This document shows, piece after piece, positions 34,901 to 43,550 of a DNA stretch of 64,000 nt. Made by a program: the position numbers and the translations under genes. The notes beneath the pieces are model-generated. The model was not told where the DNA came from, made no database searches, and saw nothing but the letters and a program-made list of their open reading frames with translations. Each line of letters starts with the position of its first letter. Position 1 is the first letter of the stretch. The DNA is from CAVTJL01 sp963735065. GTDB lineage: Bacteria > Pseudomonadota > Alphaproteobacteria > Geminicoccales > Geminicoccaceae. Location: assembly GCA_963735065.1 (NCBI GenBank), contig CAVTJL010000004.1:930001-994000 (forward strand), read 5' to 3'.

Positions 34901-35584
34901 CTACGGGGTGAGCGCTCGCTGAACCTTCAGCGGATTGTATCTGATGAGGCCGCGCGATGCCTGCACCAGGCCTTCCCTGGCCAGAGAGCGCATGACCGGG
35001 CCCACACTGTTCCGCGACAGCCCTGCCATCTCCGCTATCTCGCTCTGCATGCAAGGCAGGTCGATCAACTCGTCCTTCTCGCACAGCGCTCCCGCCAGCC
35101 GGTGGAGGGTGGCCAAAATTCTGTTGCGCAGATCGCCCTGGGTCAGCGTCGCGGCCAGCATCAGCGCATTGTCCAGGTGAGACACGGTGAGCTGTGCGAC
35201 GCGACGCCAGGCGCTCGGGTCCTCTGCTGCTAGTCCTTCCATCTGCAGCGCCGGCAGATGAAGCACCTGTGCTTTCGTCCGCGCATGAACCTGGGCGCGG
35301 CGTGGGGAGCCGGTGATGGTCGCCGCCTCGCCGACCCACCAGCCGGCTCGGCCGACGAACGCCAGGAAGGGAGGGAAATGGCTGGAGCCGAGCAGGACGT
35401 CGACGAAGCCAGCGGTGAGACCGAAGATCCCGCCCGGCGGATCGTCGAGGCGGTAGAGGTTGTCGCCGATCGCGTAGCTGCGCAGCTCGCACCGCGCCAG
35501 AACTCTGTCGCGGAACTCCGATGGCTGCCGTGACAGCCATCCCAGCTCCGAGGCCTGTCGTCTAGCTTCGGCAAGCGCCGACAA
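34901..35584 (-). CDS. Crp/Fnr family transcriptional regulator
   Basis: This regulator has 227 residues from the proposed TTG at 35584: an N-terminal cyclic-nucleotide-like jelly roll (RSYAIGDNLYRLDDPPGGIFGL) and a C-terminal winged helix (SEIAEMAGLSRNSVGPVMRSL). The TTG follows GGGAG at five bases. The protein then aligns from its first residues with the paralogue at 49.8 kb (FAEDRRRLASGGWLS against LAEARRQASELGWLS). An upstream ATG at 35731 would add an unrelated leader. No cysteine cluster of Fnr type is seen. The effector is unknown. Confidence 0.85.
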   Translation of the reverse strand: MSALAEARRQASELGWLSRQPSEFRDRVLARCELRSYAIGDNLYRLDDPPGGIFGLTAGFVDVLLGSSHFPPFLAFVGRAGWWVGEAATITGSPRRAQVHARTKAQVLHLPALQMEGLAAEDPSAWRRVAQLTVSHLDNALMLAATLTQGDLRNRILATLHRLAGALCEKDELIDLPCMQSEIAEMAGLSRNSVGPVMRSLAREGLVQASRGLIRYNPLKVQRALTP

Positions 35585-35595
35585 AGTTATCTCCC

Positions 35596-35605
35596 TTGTG
35601 CACAA
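35596..35605. promoter_or_regulatory. Palindrome TTGTGCACAA in the Crp/Fnr gene leader
   Basis: A perfect 10-bp palindrome overlaps the region just in front of the proposed ribosome site of the Crp/Fnr gene. Its TGTG...CACA ends resemble the half-sites of this regulator family without the usual six-base spacer. Autoregulation is a reasonable guess. Confidence 0.4.
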
Positions 35606-35763
35606 TCCTGTGCTTTCGATTCGCCGGTCATAGGCTATCGAGGCAGGTGGATCGAGTCGCTGCTGCGCCGTCGCTTGCTGAGCGCGGCTCCTCAATGGGT
35701 CGATCGTACGGCCCGATACGGGAGGAGGCACTCATGAAGAGGCCATTCGTGTTTCCGGCCGTG

Positions 35764-35889
35764 CTGGGACCGGCCCACTGCGGCGTGGTCGGCATCGGCG
35801 AGGACAGTGGCACACCGGTCGCCGAAAGCTACGATCCGCCGTTCCCCTTCGCGGGAACGATCGACCGCGTAGCGATCGACCTCAACTAG
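35764..35889 (+). pseudogene. C-terminal remnant of an arylsulfatase gene
   Basis: The last 42 codons before the stop read GPAHCGVVGIGEDSGTPVAE, then SYDPPFPFAGTIDRVAIDL. This is the conserved C-terminal strand pair of many arylsulfatases (D-x-G-E-D-x-G-T-P, then F-x-G-T-I). Nothing upstream in the same frame resembles the rest of a sulfatase, so only the tail survives. It ends 27 bp before the porin gene, which suggests that an intact sulfatase once headed that gene group. Confidence 0.75.
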
Positions 35890-35916
35890 GATCGAGAGCT
35901 GGCGGAGGAAGGTCGG

Positions 35917-37293
35917 ATGATCTGGACGTCGCGGCTGTGCCACCTGCTCCTCGCGTCGCTCGGCCTCGCGGCGTTGGCTTCCTCCGACAGCCTCGCCCAA
36001 GAGCCGGTCGCGGAGACGCCGAGCGAAGCCGAGGCCCCCGTCGGCCGCGGGGGCGATTTCGGCAGCGGGCTGCTCTCGGGGCCGCGCTGGTCGCCCGAAC
36101 CGCTGACCGGCGGCTGGTTCGGCGCACGGTCGTGGCTGGCCGACCATGGGGTAACGATCGGCATCAACATCGTCGACACCGTCCAGGGCGTGGTCGGTGG
36201 CGGCAGCGACAGAAAATGGCAGAACGGCGGGTCCATCTACCTCGAGTCGCAGTTCAGCAGCGAACGGGCCGGCCTCTGGCCGGCCGGCTTTCTCGACTTC
36301 CGCCTCGAACGGCAATACGGGGGATTCGTCAACAAGGAGGCGGGTTCCTTTCCCGCCGTCAACATGATCGGCCTGTCTCCGGAGCCGGACGACAACTCGT
36401 TCGTCATCAGCAAGCTGATGGCGACGCAGTTCGTGACCGAGTGGCTCGGGTTCTTCGTCGGGCGGTTCGACACGCTGGACGGTGACACCAACAACCTGGT
36501 GAGCGGGCGTGGGCGCACGGGGTTCCTCAGCCCCCAGCTGGCATTCTCGCCAAACAGCGTTCTTACGACGCCCTATATCCTGAACGGCGTTGGCGCAATT
36601 GCCTTTACACCCAATCCGTTCATGGACCGGCCGGCGACGCTCAACGTCGTGTTCGCCGACCCGCAGGTCGATCCCACCGAGTTGGGCCTCGACAGCAATT
36701 TCTTCGATGAGCAATACTATGCGATCGAGTGGCGCTTTCCTACGCGCTTCTTCGGCTTGCCCGGCAGCCAGAACGCGAGCTACAACTACAATACGAAGGA
36801 ATTTCTCAAGCTCGATGATCTGACGAAGTCCTTTATCACAGGCAACAGATCGGCCAACAGTGGTGCCAGCGTCGTCGCTTACAATTTTCATCAGTACGTC
36901 TACGTGGAACCGGGGCAAGACACCGCCGCCGTCGGCTACGACGCGGATCAGGAGAAGCTTCAGGGTGTCGGCGTCTTCGGTCGCGTCGGCTACTCGGACG
37001 GCGACGTGAACCCATTCGAGTGGACATTCGCCCTTGGCGTGGCCGGACGCGGAATCATCCCGACCCGCGACGACGACACCTTTGGCGCCGCGCCCTACTT
37101 CGGCAAGATCTCCCGCGATTTCAGCGACATTAGCGACCGCCTCAACAAGAATTACTGGGGGTTCGAGGCCTACTACAACATTGCCGTCACCCCGTGGCTG
37201 CACCTGACGCCGGACTTTCAGGTGACCGAGCCGTTCCTGGACAATGTCGACACCGCCTACACCCTCGGCCTTCGTGTAAAGCTCGACCTGTGA
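35917..37293 (+). CDS. Carbohydrate-selective porin, OprB family
   Basis: This 458-residue outer-membrane protein is of the OprB type. The N-terminal Sec signal peptide ends near DSLAQ. The conserved LTGGWFGARSWLADHGVTIG begins the barrel, and the chain ends with the alternating pattern GLRVKLDL typical of outer-membrane barrels. Periodic aromatic/glycine strands run throughout. It sits directly behind the sulfatase remnant and 508 bp in front of the DUF3604 cassette. It may admit the same extracellular substrate, which is inferred. Confidence 0.9.
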   Translation: MIWTSRLCHLLLASLGLAALASSDSLAQEPVAETPSEAEAPVGRGGDFGSGLLSGPRWSPEPLTGGWFGARSWLADHGVTIGINIVDTVQGVVGGGSDRKWQNGGSIYLESQFSSERAGLWPAGFLDFRLERQYGGFVNKEAGSFPAVNMIGLSPEPDDNSFVISKLMATQFVTEWLGFFVGRFDTLDGDTNNLVSGRGRTGFLSPQLAFSPNSVLTTPYILNGVGAIAFTPNPFMDRPATLNVVFADPQVDPTELGLDSNFFDEQYYAIEWRFPTRFFGLPGSQNASYNYNTKEFLKLDDLTKSFITGNRSANSGASVVAYNFHQYVYVEPGQDTAAVGYDADQEKLQGVGVFGRVGYSDGDVNPFEWTFALGVAGRGIIPTRDDDTFGAAPYFGKISRDFSDISDRLNKNYWGFEAYYNIAVTPWLHLTPDFQVTEPFLDNVDTAYTLGLRVKLDL

Positions 37294-37801
37294 GGATGAG
37301 TGAAGCCGCACGGAGGAGGTCGGACCAAACGCGATCGCTGAGAAGAAGCGCAACCCGTAGCTGCAGTTTCTCGCCTATTGCTGGGGGCCGGCTCGCGTTC
37401 TTGCTCAGCGCTGTAAACAAGAGCATTCTCACCTGTTAAGGAGCCACCGCGATGATGCTCCAATTCGACCGTGCGAAGAGCCTACCCGGTCGCGCATGTT
37501 GCGGTTGGGCCCGGGTGCGCGACCTGTCCTGCGGGCGCCCCCAGCGGCGACACGACGACAGCTCCGACCCCCATCAAGCTCGGGGGAAGACGGTTCGCCC
37601 GCTATTGTCCGCGGCCTGCCATCGAAGGGCACCTGGAGACGAACGACGTCCGACGAAGGCCCGTGTTGGCGGTGTCGGACGTTCCTGAGGGCGGTGCAGA
37701 CGGCACCACGCCTCCGAAGCCCACTCACTTGGGAAGGATCGGTTCAACCTTGGGATAAGCTGCTGCACCGGCCAATCCCGATGCAAAGAACGGAACCGTC
37801 C
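37294..37801. other. Leader region between porin and DUF3604 genes
   Basis: The roughly 500 bases contain overlapping short frames on both strands with no recognisable domain. A plus-strand open frame is continuous with the DUF3604 gene but has no homologous look and lies upstream of the signal peptide, so it is treated as untranslated. No clear hairpin plus T run separates porin and DUF3604. Confidence 0.5.
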
Positions 37802-39640
37802 ATGATTGGGAGACTATCGATGAATTGGGCCGACCCTGCTCATCTTTTGTGTATTGGCCTTCTTGGTGCCGGAGCCGCTTTCCCGGCGATGGCTCAGACA
37901 GCAGAAGACAATGTTCCGAAGAATCCGCTGAAGGAAGCCTATTTCGGAGAGGAGCACGTTCACACCGGGGTTTCCATGGACGCCTTCATCGCGGGCAACA
38001 GGCTGACACCCGACGACGCCTATCGGTTCGCCGAGGGTGAGGAGATCATGGTTAACGGCAGCCTGCACAAGATCAAGCGCCCGCTCGACTTCGTGGCCGT
38101 CACCGACCATTCCGAGTTCATGGGCGAAGCCTACAGCCTGATGAACGCGGGGGCGCCGGGCCATGACGACGAGGTGGCCGTGGCATTCCGGACGGCGCCG
38201 GATCTGAAGACGGCCTTGCAGCTTTACGGCAAGTATGTGCTGACGCCGCTCGCGGGCGGCGGCGATCCTCATCCGCCGTTCTTCCAGGGCGAGGAGGCGA
38301 TCAAGACCACCTGGCGGAAGAACTTCGAGGCCACCGAGAAGCACTACAAACCCGGCGTCTTCACCACCATCCATGCCTATGAGTGGACCTCGGCGCCGGG
38401 CGGATCGAACCAGCATCGCAATGTCTTCTTCCGTGACACCAACGTCCCTGACGCGCCGTTCTCGGCCAACGAAGGCGACGACCCAGAGCAGCTTTGGGCC
38501 TGGATGCAGGCCCAGCGCGATGACGGCAAGAAGGTCTTCGCGATCCCGCACAACTCGAACGAGTCAAAGGGACTGCTGTTCGCCGAGGCCAGCCTGACCG
38601 GTGTGCCGATCGACAAGGACTATGCCGAGAGGCGCGCCAGCATGGAGCCGCTGATCGAGATCATGCAGGTCAAGGGCAACTCGGAGGTCGTTCCGAATTT
38701 CTGGCCGAACGACGAGTTCGCCGACTTCGAGAATGCTGTCAGCATCCAGAAATTCAGCGGCCGCGGCTTCGTGAAAGAGAACTTCGTCCGCTACGGTCTG
38801 GGCCGCGGGATCAAGTATCATGCCCAGCTCGGGGCCAACCCGTTCAAATACGGTTTCGTCGGCGGCACCGACAACCACAACGGCACGCCCAGCAACGTCG
38901 AGGAGGACAACTACGCGGTTGGCAGCCACGGCTATGCCGATCAGACGGCGGAAATTCGTTCGACCTCGATGCTGGAAGGCGAGATGCGGATTGCCGATGC
39001 GAACCCGGGCGCGATCACCGGGGTCTGGGCCGTTTCGAACACCCGCGGCGCGATCTGGGATTCCATGTTGGCCAAGGAAACGTTCGCCACCAGTGGCCCG
39101 CGCATGAAGGTGCGGTTCTTCGCGGGGCAGGGTTTTGCCGATCACTACGACAGCTACGACGCGATGGTCACCGACGGCTACGCCAAGGGCGTCCCCATGG
39201 GTGGCGACTACAAGGGCACCGAGGCACCTCAATTCCTCGTCTGGGCGATGAAGGACCCGATCGCGCCGAACCTCGACCGGATCCAGATCATCAAGGGCTG
39301 GTACGAGAACGGCGAGATGAAGGACAAGGTCTACAACGTCGCAGCCTCGGGCGACCGGCTTAAGGCAGATGGCAGCGTCACGCCGATCGATGCTCCGATC
39401 GACCTGGCGACCGGTCAGTTCAACACCGAGAAGGGCGATCCCGAGTTGATGACCGTCTGGAGCGACCCTGAGTGGGATCCCAATCAGGAGGCCTACTACT
39501 ATGCCCGTGTGCTGCAGCTGCCGACCGCGCGTTGGACCCTCTATGACGAGCTGCGCGCCGGGGTGACATATCCCGACGACGTCAAGCGCCAGATCGTCGA
39601 GCGGGCCTGGGCCTCGCCGATCTGGCACGAGGTGAACTGA
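37802..39640 (+). CDS. Exported DUF3604 protein (PHP-like metal-dependent hydrolase)
   Basis: This DUF3604 protein has 612 residues from ATG 37802; ATG 37820, preceded by GGGAG, is an alternative. A signal peptide (LLCIGLLGAGAAFPAMAQ) precedes the DUF3604 domain. Metal-binding motifs of the PHP-like fold are visible: YFGEEHVHTGVSMDAF, VAVTDHSEFMGE, AIPHNSNESKGL and GGTDNHNGTP. DUF3604 proteins have no established substrate and often occur near sulfatases. The first motif reads GEEHVHT where GDLHVHT is usual. It is followed after eight bases by a PpiC-like gene and then HupE, a coupled three-gene unit. Confidence 0.88.
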   Translation: MIGRLSMNWADPAHLLCIGLLGAGAAFPAMAQTAEDNVPKNPLKEAYFGEEHVHTGVSMDAFIAGNRLTPDDAYRFAEGEEIMVNGSLHKIKRPLDFVAVTDHSEFMGEAYSLMNAGAPGHDDEVAVAFRTAPDLKTALQLYGKYVLTPLAGGGDPHPPFFQGEEAIKTTWRKNFEATEKHYKPGVFTTIHAYEWTSAPGGSNQHRNVFFRDTNVPDAPFSANEGDDPEQLWAWMQAQRDDGKKVFAIPHNSNESKGLLFAEASLTGVPIDKDYAERRASMEPLIEIMQVKGNSEVVPNFWPNDEFADFENAVSIQKFSGRGFVKENFVRYGLGRGIKYHAQLGANPFKYGFVGGTDNHNGTPSNVEEDNYAVGSHGYADQTAEIRSTSMLEGEMRIADANPGAITGVWAVSNTRGAIWDSMLAKETFATSGPRMKVRFFAGQGFADHYDSYDAMVTDGYAKGVPMGGDYKGTEAPQFLVWAMKDPIAPNLDRIQIIKGWYENGEMKDKVYNVAASGDRLKADGSVTPIDAPIDLATGQFNTEKGDPELMTVWSDPEWDPNQEAYYYARVLQLPTARWTLYDELRAGVTYPDDVKRQIVERAWASPIWHEVN

Positions 39641-39648
39641 AGCATCGG

Positions 39649-40518
39649 ATGCTGAAGCACATCGTCAAGGAGCCCCTCTTCCACTTCCTTGTGCTGGGGG
39701 GACTGCTGTTCGCCGCCTGGTCCTGGGTCGGGCCCGAAAGGATGCCCGGGCCCGGCAGGGACGTGATCGTTCTGGACCAGGCCCGGCTCGACCACCTCAA
39801 GACGCTGTGGAAGGCGCAGTGGAAACGCGAGCCGGCGCCCGAAGACCTGGTGGCGATCATAGACCGGGATCTGCGACAGGAGGTCTTCTACCGAGAGGCC
39901 CTGCGCATGGGGCTCGACCGTCAGGACGAGATCATTCGCACCCGGCTGGCGCAGAAGATGGAGGCGGTGACGAGCGACCTCAGCACCTTGATGGAGCCGC
40001 CCACCGAAGAACGGCTGCGCGCATTCTACCTCGAGCGCGCCGATCTCTTCACCCTGCCGCCGGCCTTCGCCTTCAGGCAGGTTCTGTTCCTGCCGTCGGA
40101 AGCGGCTGGCGACCGGCTCGACGTGACCCTCGCTGGCCTGCGGTCGGACGGCCCGGTGCCGCCGGACCGGGTCAACAAGCTCGCGGTGCCGCTCGACTGG
40201 CCGCTGACCACGGCCCCGCAGCTCGATAACGCGTTCGGTGGTGGTTTCGCAGAGGCGTTGGCCGATTTGCCGGTCGGTGCATGGTCCGGGCCGGTCCGCT
40301 CGGGACTGGGCCTGCACCTGGTGCAGGTGACCGAAAGTCGGCCAACGCGGCTGGCGGCGTTCGAGGAGGTCCGCGACCTGGTTGCCCGTCAATACGAGTA
40401 CTACTCGGTCCTCGAGGCGCAGAAGCGGATGTTCGGGGAACTGCTCGACAGATACCAGGTTCAATTCAGCGCGGTCGGCGTCCCCGACAAGGTGCTGCAG
40501 AAATATGCTCGACCATGA
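39649..40518 (+). CDS. PpiC-like peptidyl-prolyl cis-trans isomerase, membrane anchored
   Basis: This 289-residue protein has one N-terminal hydrophobic anchor (FHFLVLGGLLFAAW), a helical segment, and a C-terminal parvulin-like domain (FAFRQVLFL, FAEALADLPVGAWSGPVRSG, LGLHLVQVTESRP). It is expected to act on the periplasmic side as a folding helper. It starts eight bases after the DUF3604 gene, and its stop overlaps the HupE start (ATGA). The genetic coupling suggests that it helps fold or assemble the DUF3604 protein or the HupE protein. Confidence 0.85.
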   Translation: MLKHIVKEPLFHFLVLGGLLFAAWSWVGPERMPGPGRDVIVLDQARLDHLKTLWKAQWKREPAPEDLVAIIDRDLRQEVFYREALRMGLDRQDEIIRTRLAQKMEAVTSDLSTLMEPPTEERLRAFYLERADLFTLPPAFAFRQVLFLPSEAAGDRLDVTLAGLRSDGPVPPDRVNKLAVPLDWPLTTAPQLDNAFGGGFAEALADLPVGAWSGPVRSGLGLHLVQVTESRPTRLAAFEEVRDLVARQYEYYSVLEAQKRMFGELLDRYQVQFSAVGVPDKVLQKYARP

Positions 40519-41507
40519 TCCAGCACCTTCTCGCCGCCATCATGCTGGGCCTGCTGGCGCTGACCGCGCCGGCACAGGCTCATGAGATCCGTCCGGCTTT
40601 CCTGCAGATCGACGAACGCGCGCCGCAGCGCTACCAACTCTTGTGGAAGGTCCCCACCAGGGACGGGATGGTGCCCGATATCCGCCCCGCGTTCGGGCCC
40701 GGCTTCACGCTGAAACAGCAGCCGGGCCAAACCATCGTGGGTGGCTTCGTGATCTTCCGCTTCAGCCTGACCGGGGAGACCGCGCTGCCGGGCACCACGC
40801 TGCGGGTCGACAATCTCGACAAGACCACGATGGACGCGTTGGTCAATATCGCGCTGCTCGACGGGTCGCATTTCAGCTTCCTGCTGCAGCCGAGGGAGAA
40901 CGCGGTACAGATTCCTGCCGCGCCCTCGGCCTGGCGCGTGGTCCAGACCTACACGCGACTTGGCATCGAGCACATCTTGACCGGCCTGGACCACCTGGCC
41001 TTTGTTGCGGCGCTGATGCTGATCGTCCGCGGCTGGCCGATGCTGTTGAAGACGGTAACGGCCTTTACCGTCGCGCATTCGATCACGCTGGCCCTGGCCA
41101 CGTTCGGCTATGTGTCCTTGCCGCCGCCCCCTGTCGAGGCGCTGATCGCGCTCAGCATCCTGCTGGTGGCCGCGGAGGCGATCAACCTTCGCAGAGGCAG
41201 GACGAGCCTCGCAACACGCTGGCCATGGATTGTCGCCTTCGCCTTCGGGCTACTGCACGGGTTCGGTTTCGCCGGCGCATTGAGAGAGATCGGTCTGCCG
41301 CAAGGCGACGTGCCCCTCGCGCTGCTGTTCTTCAACCTCGGCGTGGAACTGGGCCAGCTGATGTTCATCGCGCCGATTCTCGCCCTCATCGCGCTTGCGC
41401 GCCGCGTGTTCGTGATTCCGGAAGGCGCACAGATCGGCGCGGCCTATGGGCTCGGGGCGCTCGCGACATTCTGGGTCGTCACTCGTCTGGATGGCATCTT
41501 TACGTGA
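40515..41507 (+). CDS. HupE/UreJ family membrane protein
   Basis: This 330-residue protein has a signal peptide (MIQHLLAAIMLGLLALTAPA) and a soluble N-terminal domain of about 150 residues. Six or so hydrophobic segments follow, with the HupE/UreJ-2 motifs GIEHILTGLDHLAFVAAL, FTVAHSITLALA and LLHGFGFAGAL. The conserved histidines and aspartate suggest metal, such as nickel or cobalt, transport or binding. HupE proteins proper are nickel permeases, but the function of this subfamily is not established. Its start overlaps the isomerase stop by four bases. Confidence 0.9.
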   Translation: MIQHLLAAIMLGLLALTAPAQAHEIRPAFLQIDERAPQRYQLLWKVPTRDGMVPDIRPAFGPGFTLKQQPGQTIVGGFVIFRFSLTGETALPGTTLRVDNLDKTTMDALVNIALLDGSHFSFLLQPRENAVQIPAAPSAWRVVQTYTRLGIEHILTGLDHLAFVAALMLIVRGWPMLLKTVTAFTVAHSITLALATFGYVSLPPPPVEALIALSILLVAAEAINLRRGRTSLATRWPWIVAFAFGLLHGFGFAGALREIGLPQGDVPLALLFFNLGVELGQLMFIAPILALIALARRVFVIPEGAQIGAAYGLGALATFWVVTRLDGIFT

Positions 41508-42020
41508 CCCGATACGAGCTCAACTGCTCTTGAGAATACAGACTGTACGGTCACTAAGCAGCGGCTCGGATAGCCTGTTGATTGTTCACCTGCATCGCCC
41601 GCTCATTATCGTCGCTCACGTGGATGTGGTCCGGAGGGTCGACGTCGCCCCGTTCGAACGGAACCGTGTGACCGAGCTTTCCTCGGTAAGCGCTGGTGGG
41701 AGGCACGGTGGCGGCATGATAGGAATGACTTGCCGGTGTCCCTAACATCCGACCCGGAGCACCCCATGGGGAGCGGTCAGGGACGATGCGTGGCTCGCTA
41801 CGGTGTCTTCGATCCGGGCCTCGGGCAGGACGCCGGCATCAACGACGTGGTGCTCGCGTCCTGCGTCGAGGCGAAGCCACGGGCATCCGTCGATCCGGGC
41901 GCTCGAGATTTTGCGAAGACGCTCCGCCCGAGCTTGTCCCTGGCAGTGCTTGGCGCGTCCCGATTCGAGTAAGCACTTCGGGCCTCACCGGATCGCCAGC
42001 CTGCGGGCGTGCCCTGCGGA
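41508..42020. other. Intergenic region without a recognised gene
   Basis: About 510 bases lie between the HupE gene and the end of the HdeD-like gene. A 64-codon minus-strand frame (41554-41748) and a plus-strand frame (41766-41972) are open, but neither shows a known motif. No terminator with a T run is visible. Confidence 0.5.
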
Positions 42021-42629
42021 TCATCGGCGCTGCCCCGCCAGTTTCGTCACGCGAGCCTGGAGACGCTTGAGAAACAGCGCGAGCCAGATCAGCAGTCCCG
42101 CCAACAGCAATGCCACGATCGCAATAAGCCAGGAGATCGTCACGACCCCCGTCCCGGGCCAGATGATCAGGATCAGACCCATCGCCGCCGCGATGCCGCC
42201 GATGGTCGTCAGCACGCTACGGTCGCTGCCCTCGAGATCGTCTCGACGTGCCGCGACGATCTGGCTGATGCCGGTGAACAACGCCCAGACACCGAACACG
42301 ACGAGTAAGGTTCGGATGGAGGCGCCGGGCCAGAAGAGGAGCACCGCGCCAACTGCCACGCCAAGGAGCGCCTGCAGGAGGTTGGCGCCGCGCTCGGAAG
42401 CACGCCAGACGCCAAACAGGCCCGCCGCACCGTCCGCTAGGCAGTAGATGCCCACCAGAGCTATCAGGACGGCCAAGCTGACACTGGGCCAGATTAACGC
42501 GCAGAGGCCAAGCGCCGCGGCGAGCACGCCACGCAGCATGAAGGCCCACCACAGGTCGCCGAGCTTGCCGCTGAGGCGGCTTTGCACGCCGGCCGCAAGC
42601 GCGTGCCCACGGTCCTGGTCTTGCTTCAT
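42021..42629 (-). CDS. HdeD/DUF308 family membrane protein
   Basis: This 202-residue protein is made of paired hydrophobic helices in the repeating DUF308 pattern seen in HdeD, an acid-resistance membrane protein. Examples are LRGVLAAALGLCALIWPSVSL, read as a repeat unit, and later LLFWPGASIRTLLVVFGVWAL. Its role in acid tolerance is known only for the E. coli relative. The start codon overlaps the stop of the next gene downstream by four bases (ATGA). Confidence 0.85.
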   Translation of the reverse strand: MKQDQDRGHALAAGVQSRLSGKLGDLWWAFMLRGVLAAALGLCALIWPSVSLAVLIALVGIYCLADGAAGLFGVWRASERGANLLQALLGVAVGAVLLFWPGASIRTLLVVFGVWALFTGISQIVAARRDDLEGSDRSVLTTIGGIAAAMGLILIIWPGTGVVTISWLIAIVALLLAGLLIWLALFLKRLQARVTKLAGQRR

Positions 42630-43528
42630 TCGTGCCCTCCCTTACCGAGTTCGTTGGCGCCATCAGGGATACGAGCGGCCGTGCCGATCGCTCTGGCTGT
42701 CGTCCGCTTGCGCCACTGGACATACGGGATCGACACTACCGCAGAAGCCACGATGTAGGCTGCCACGAGGGCCGCAGTCCGCGGCCCAGGGACCGCCGCG
42801 GCCACCAGTATCGCGAGCCCGACATGGCGAGTAGCGCAGGAAACAGCCAACGACGTGCGATTGTCAGGCTCCGGGCCCCCGAGGAAATGTCCGACGGCCA
42901 GCCCGCAAAACGTCAGTCCGCCCAACGTCAGGAGAGCAGGCCAGCCGGCATTGAGCAACAGGTCAAGGTGGGTCGCCAGAAGCGTGACGCCACAGAGGGT
43001 GAAGACGATCCCAACGATCGTCAGGAGACGATCTGCGAGACGTTCCCTCAAACTCGGCACAAGCCAGCCCAGGAGCATGCCCAACACGAGCGGTCCGAGA
43101 AAGGACTGGGCGACAACAGTCGCCACATCGATCGGGTGGAGCTGGGCGGTCCGGCCATACAAGGGTGCCAGGACCGCTAGCCAAGCGGGTACGGTGACGA
43201 TGGCGAGCAGTGAAGATGTCACCACCAAGCTAAAAGCATAGGCGTCACTGCCCAGGTGGATGAGCTTGCGGGGCAGAAGCGGCGCGCCTGCCGAAATTGC
43301 AAGCACGAGCACCGCGACCTGGACGCCCGCCGAGAGCGCCAGTGCCTTGACGATGAGCAGCGCAACGAGCGGCATCACCACGTACATCGCAAGCAGCGAT
43401 CGGAACAGCAGGCCGGGGCGGCGCCAAAGGTAGAGCAGATCCCGAAAGGTCGAATCCACTCCGATAGCAAAAATCAGGCCTGCCACCGATAGCTTAAGTA
43501 CCAGAAGCAGCACCACCGTCATGGTCAT
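42626..43528 (-). CDS. Bile acid:sodium symporter-like transporter (SBF family)
   Basis: This 300-residue inner-membrane protein has eight to ten hydrophobic segments and matches the SBF/bile-acid-sodium-symporter-like superfamily. Family-typical parts are ALSAGVQVAVLVLAISAGAPLL and GGPEPDNRTSLAVSCATRHVG, each read as one block, the second with the conserved cross-over sequence. Substrates of bacterial relatives are organic anions. It is translationally coupled to the HdeD-like gene by an ATGA overlap, the HdeD gene being read first. Confidence 0.88.
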   Translation of the reverse strand: MTMTVVLLLVLKLSVAGLIFAIGVDSTFRDLLYLWRRPGLLFRSLLAMYVVMPLVALLIVKALALSAGVQVAVLVLAISAGAPLLPRKLIHLGSDAYAFSLVVTSSLLAIVTVPAWLAVLAPLYGRTAQLHPIDVATVVAQSFLGPLVLGMLLGWLVPSLRERLADRLLTIVGIVFTLCGVTLLATHLDLLLNAGWPALLTLGGLTFCGLAVGHFLGGPEPDNRTSLAVSCATRHVGLAILVAAAVPGPRTAALVAAYIVASAVVSIPYVQWRKRTTARAIGTAARIPDGANELGKGGHE

Positions 43529-43550
43529 AGAGCTTGGCTAATATCATGCA

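Noticed and set aside
37496..37801. N-terminal extension of the DUF3604 protein by 102 residues
   Set aside because: The extension lies in front of a clear signal peptide, is compositionally unlike the family, and has no ribosome site at its start.
41554..41748. A 64-codon minus-strand frame as a small gene
   Set aside because: It has a plausible composition but no ribosome site, no known motif and no coupled neighbour.
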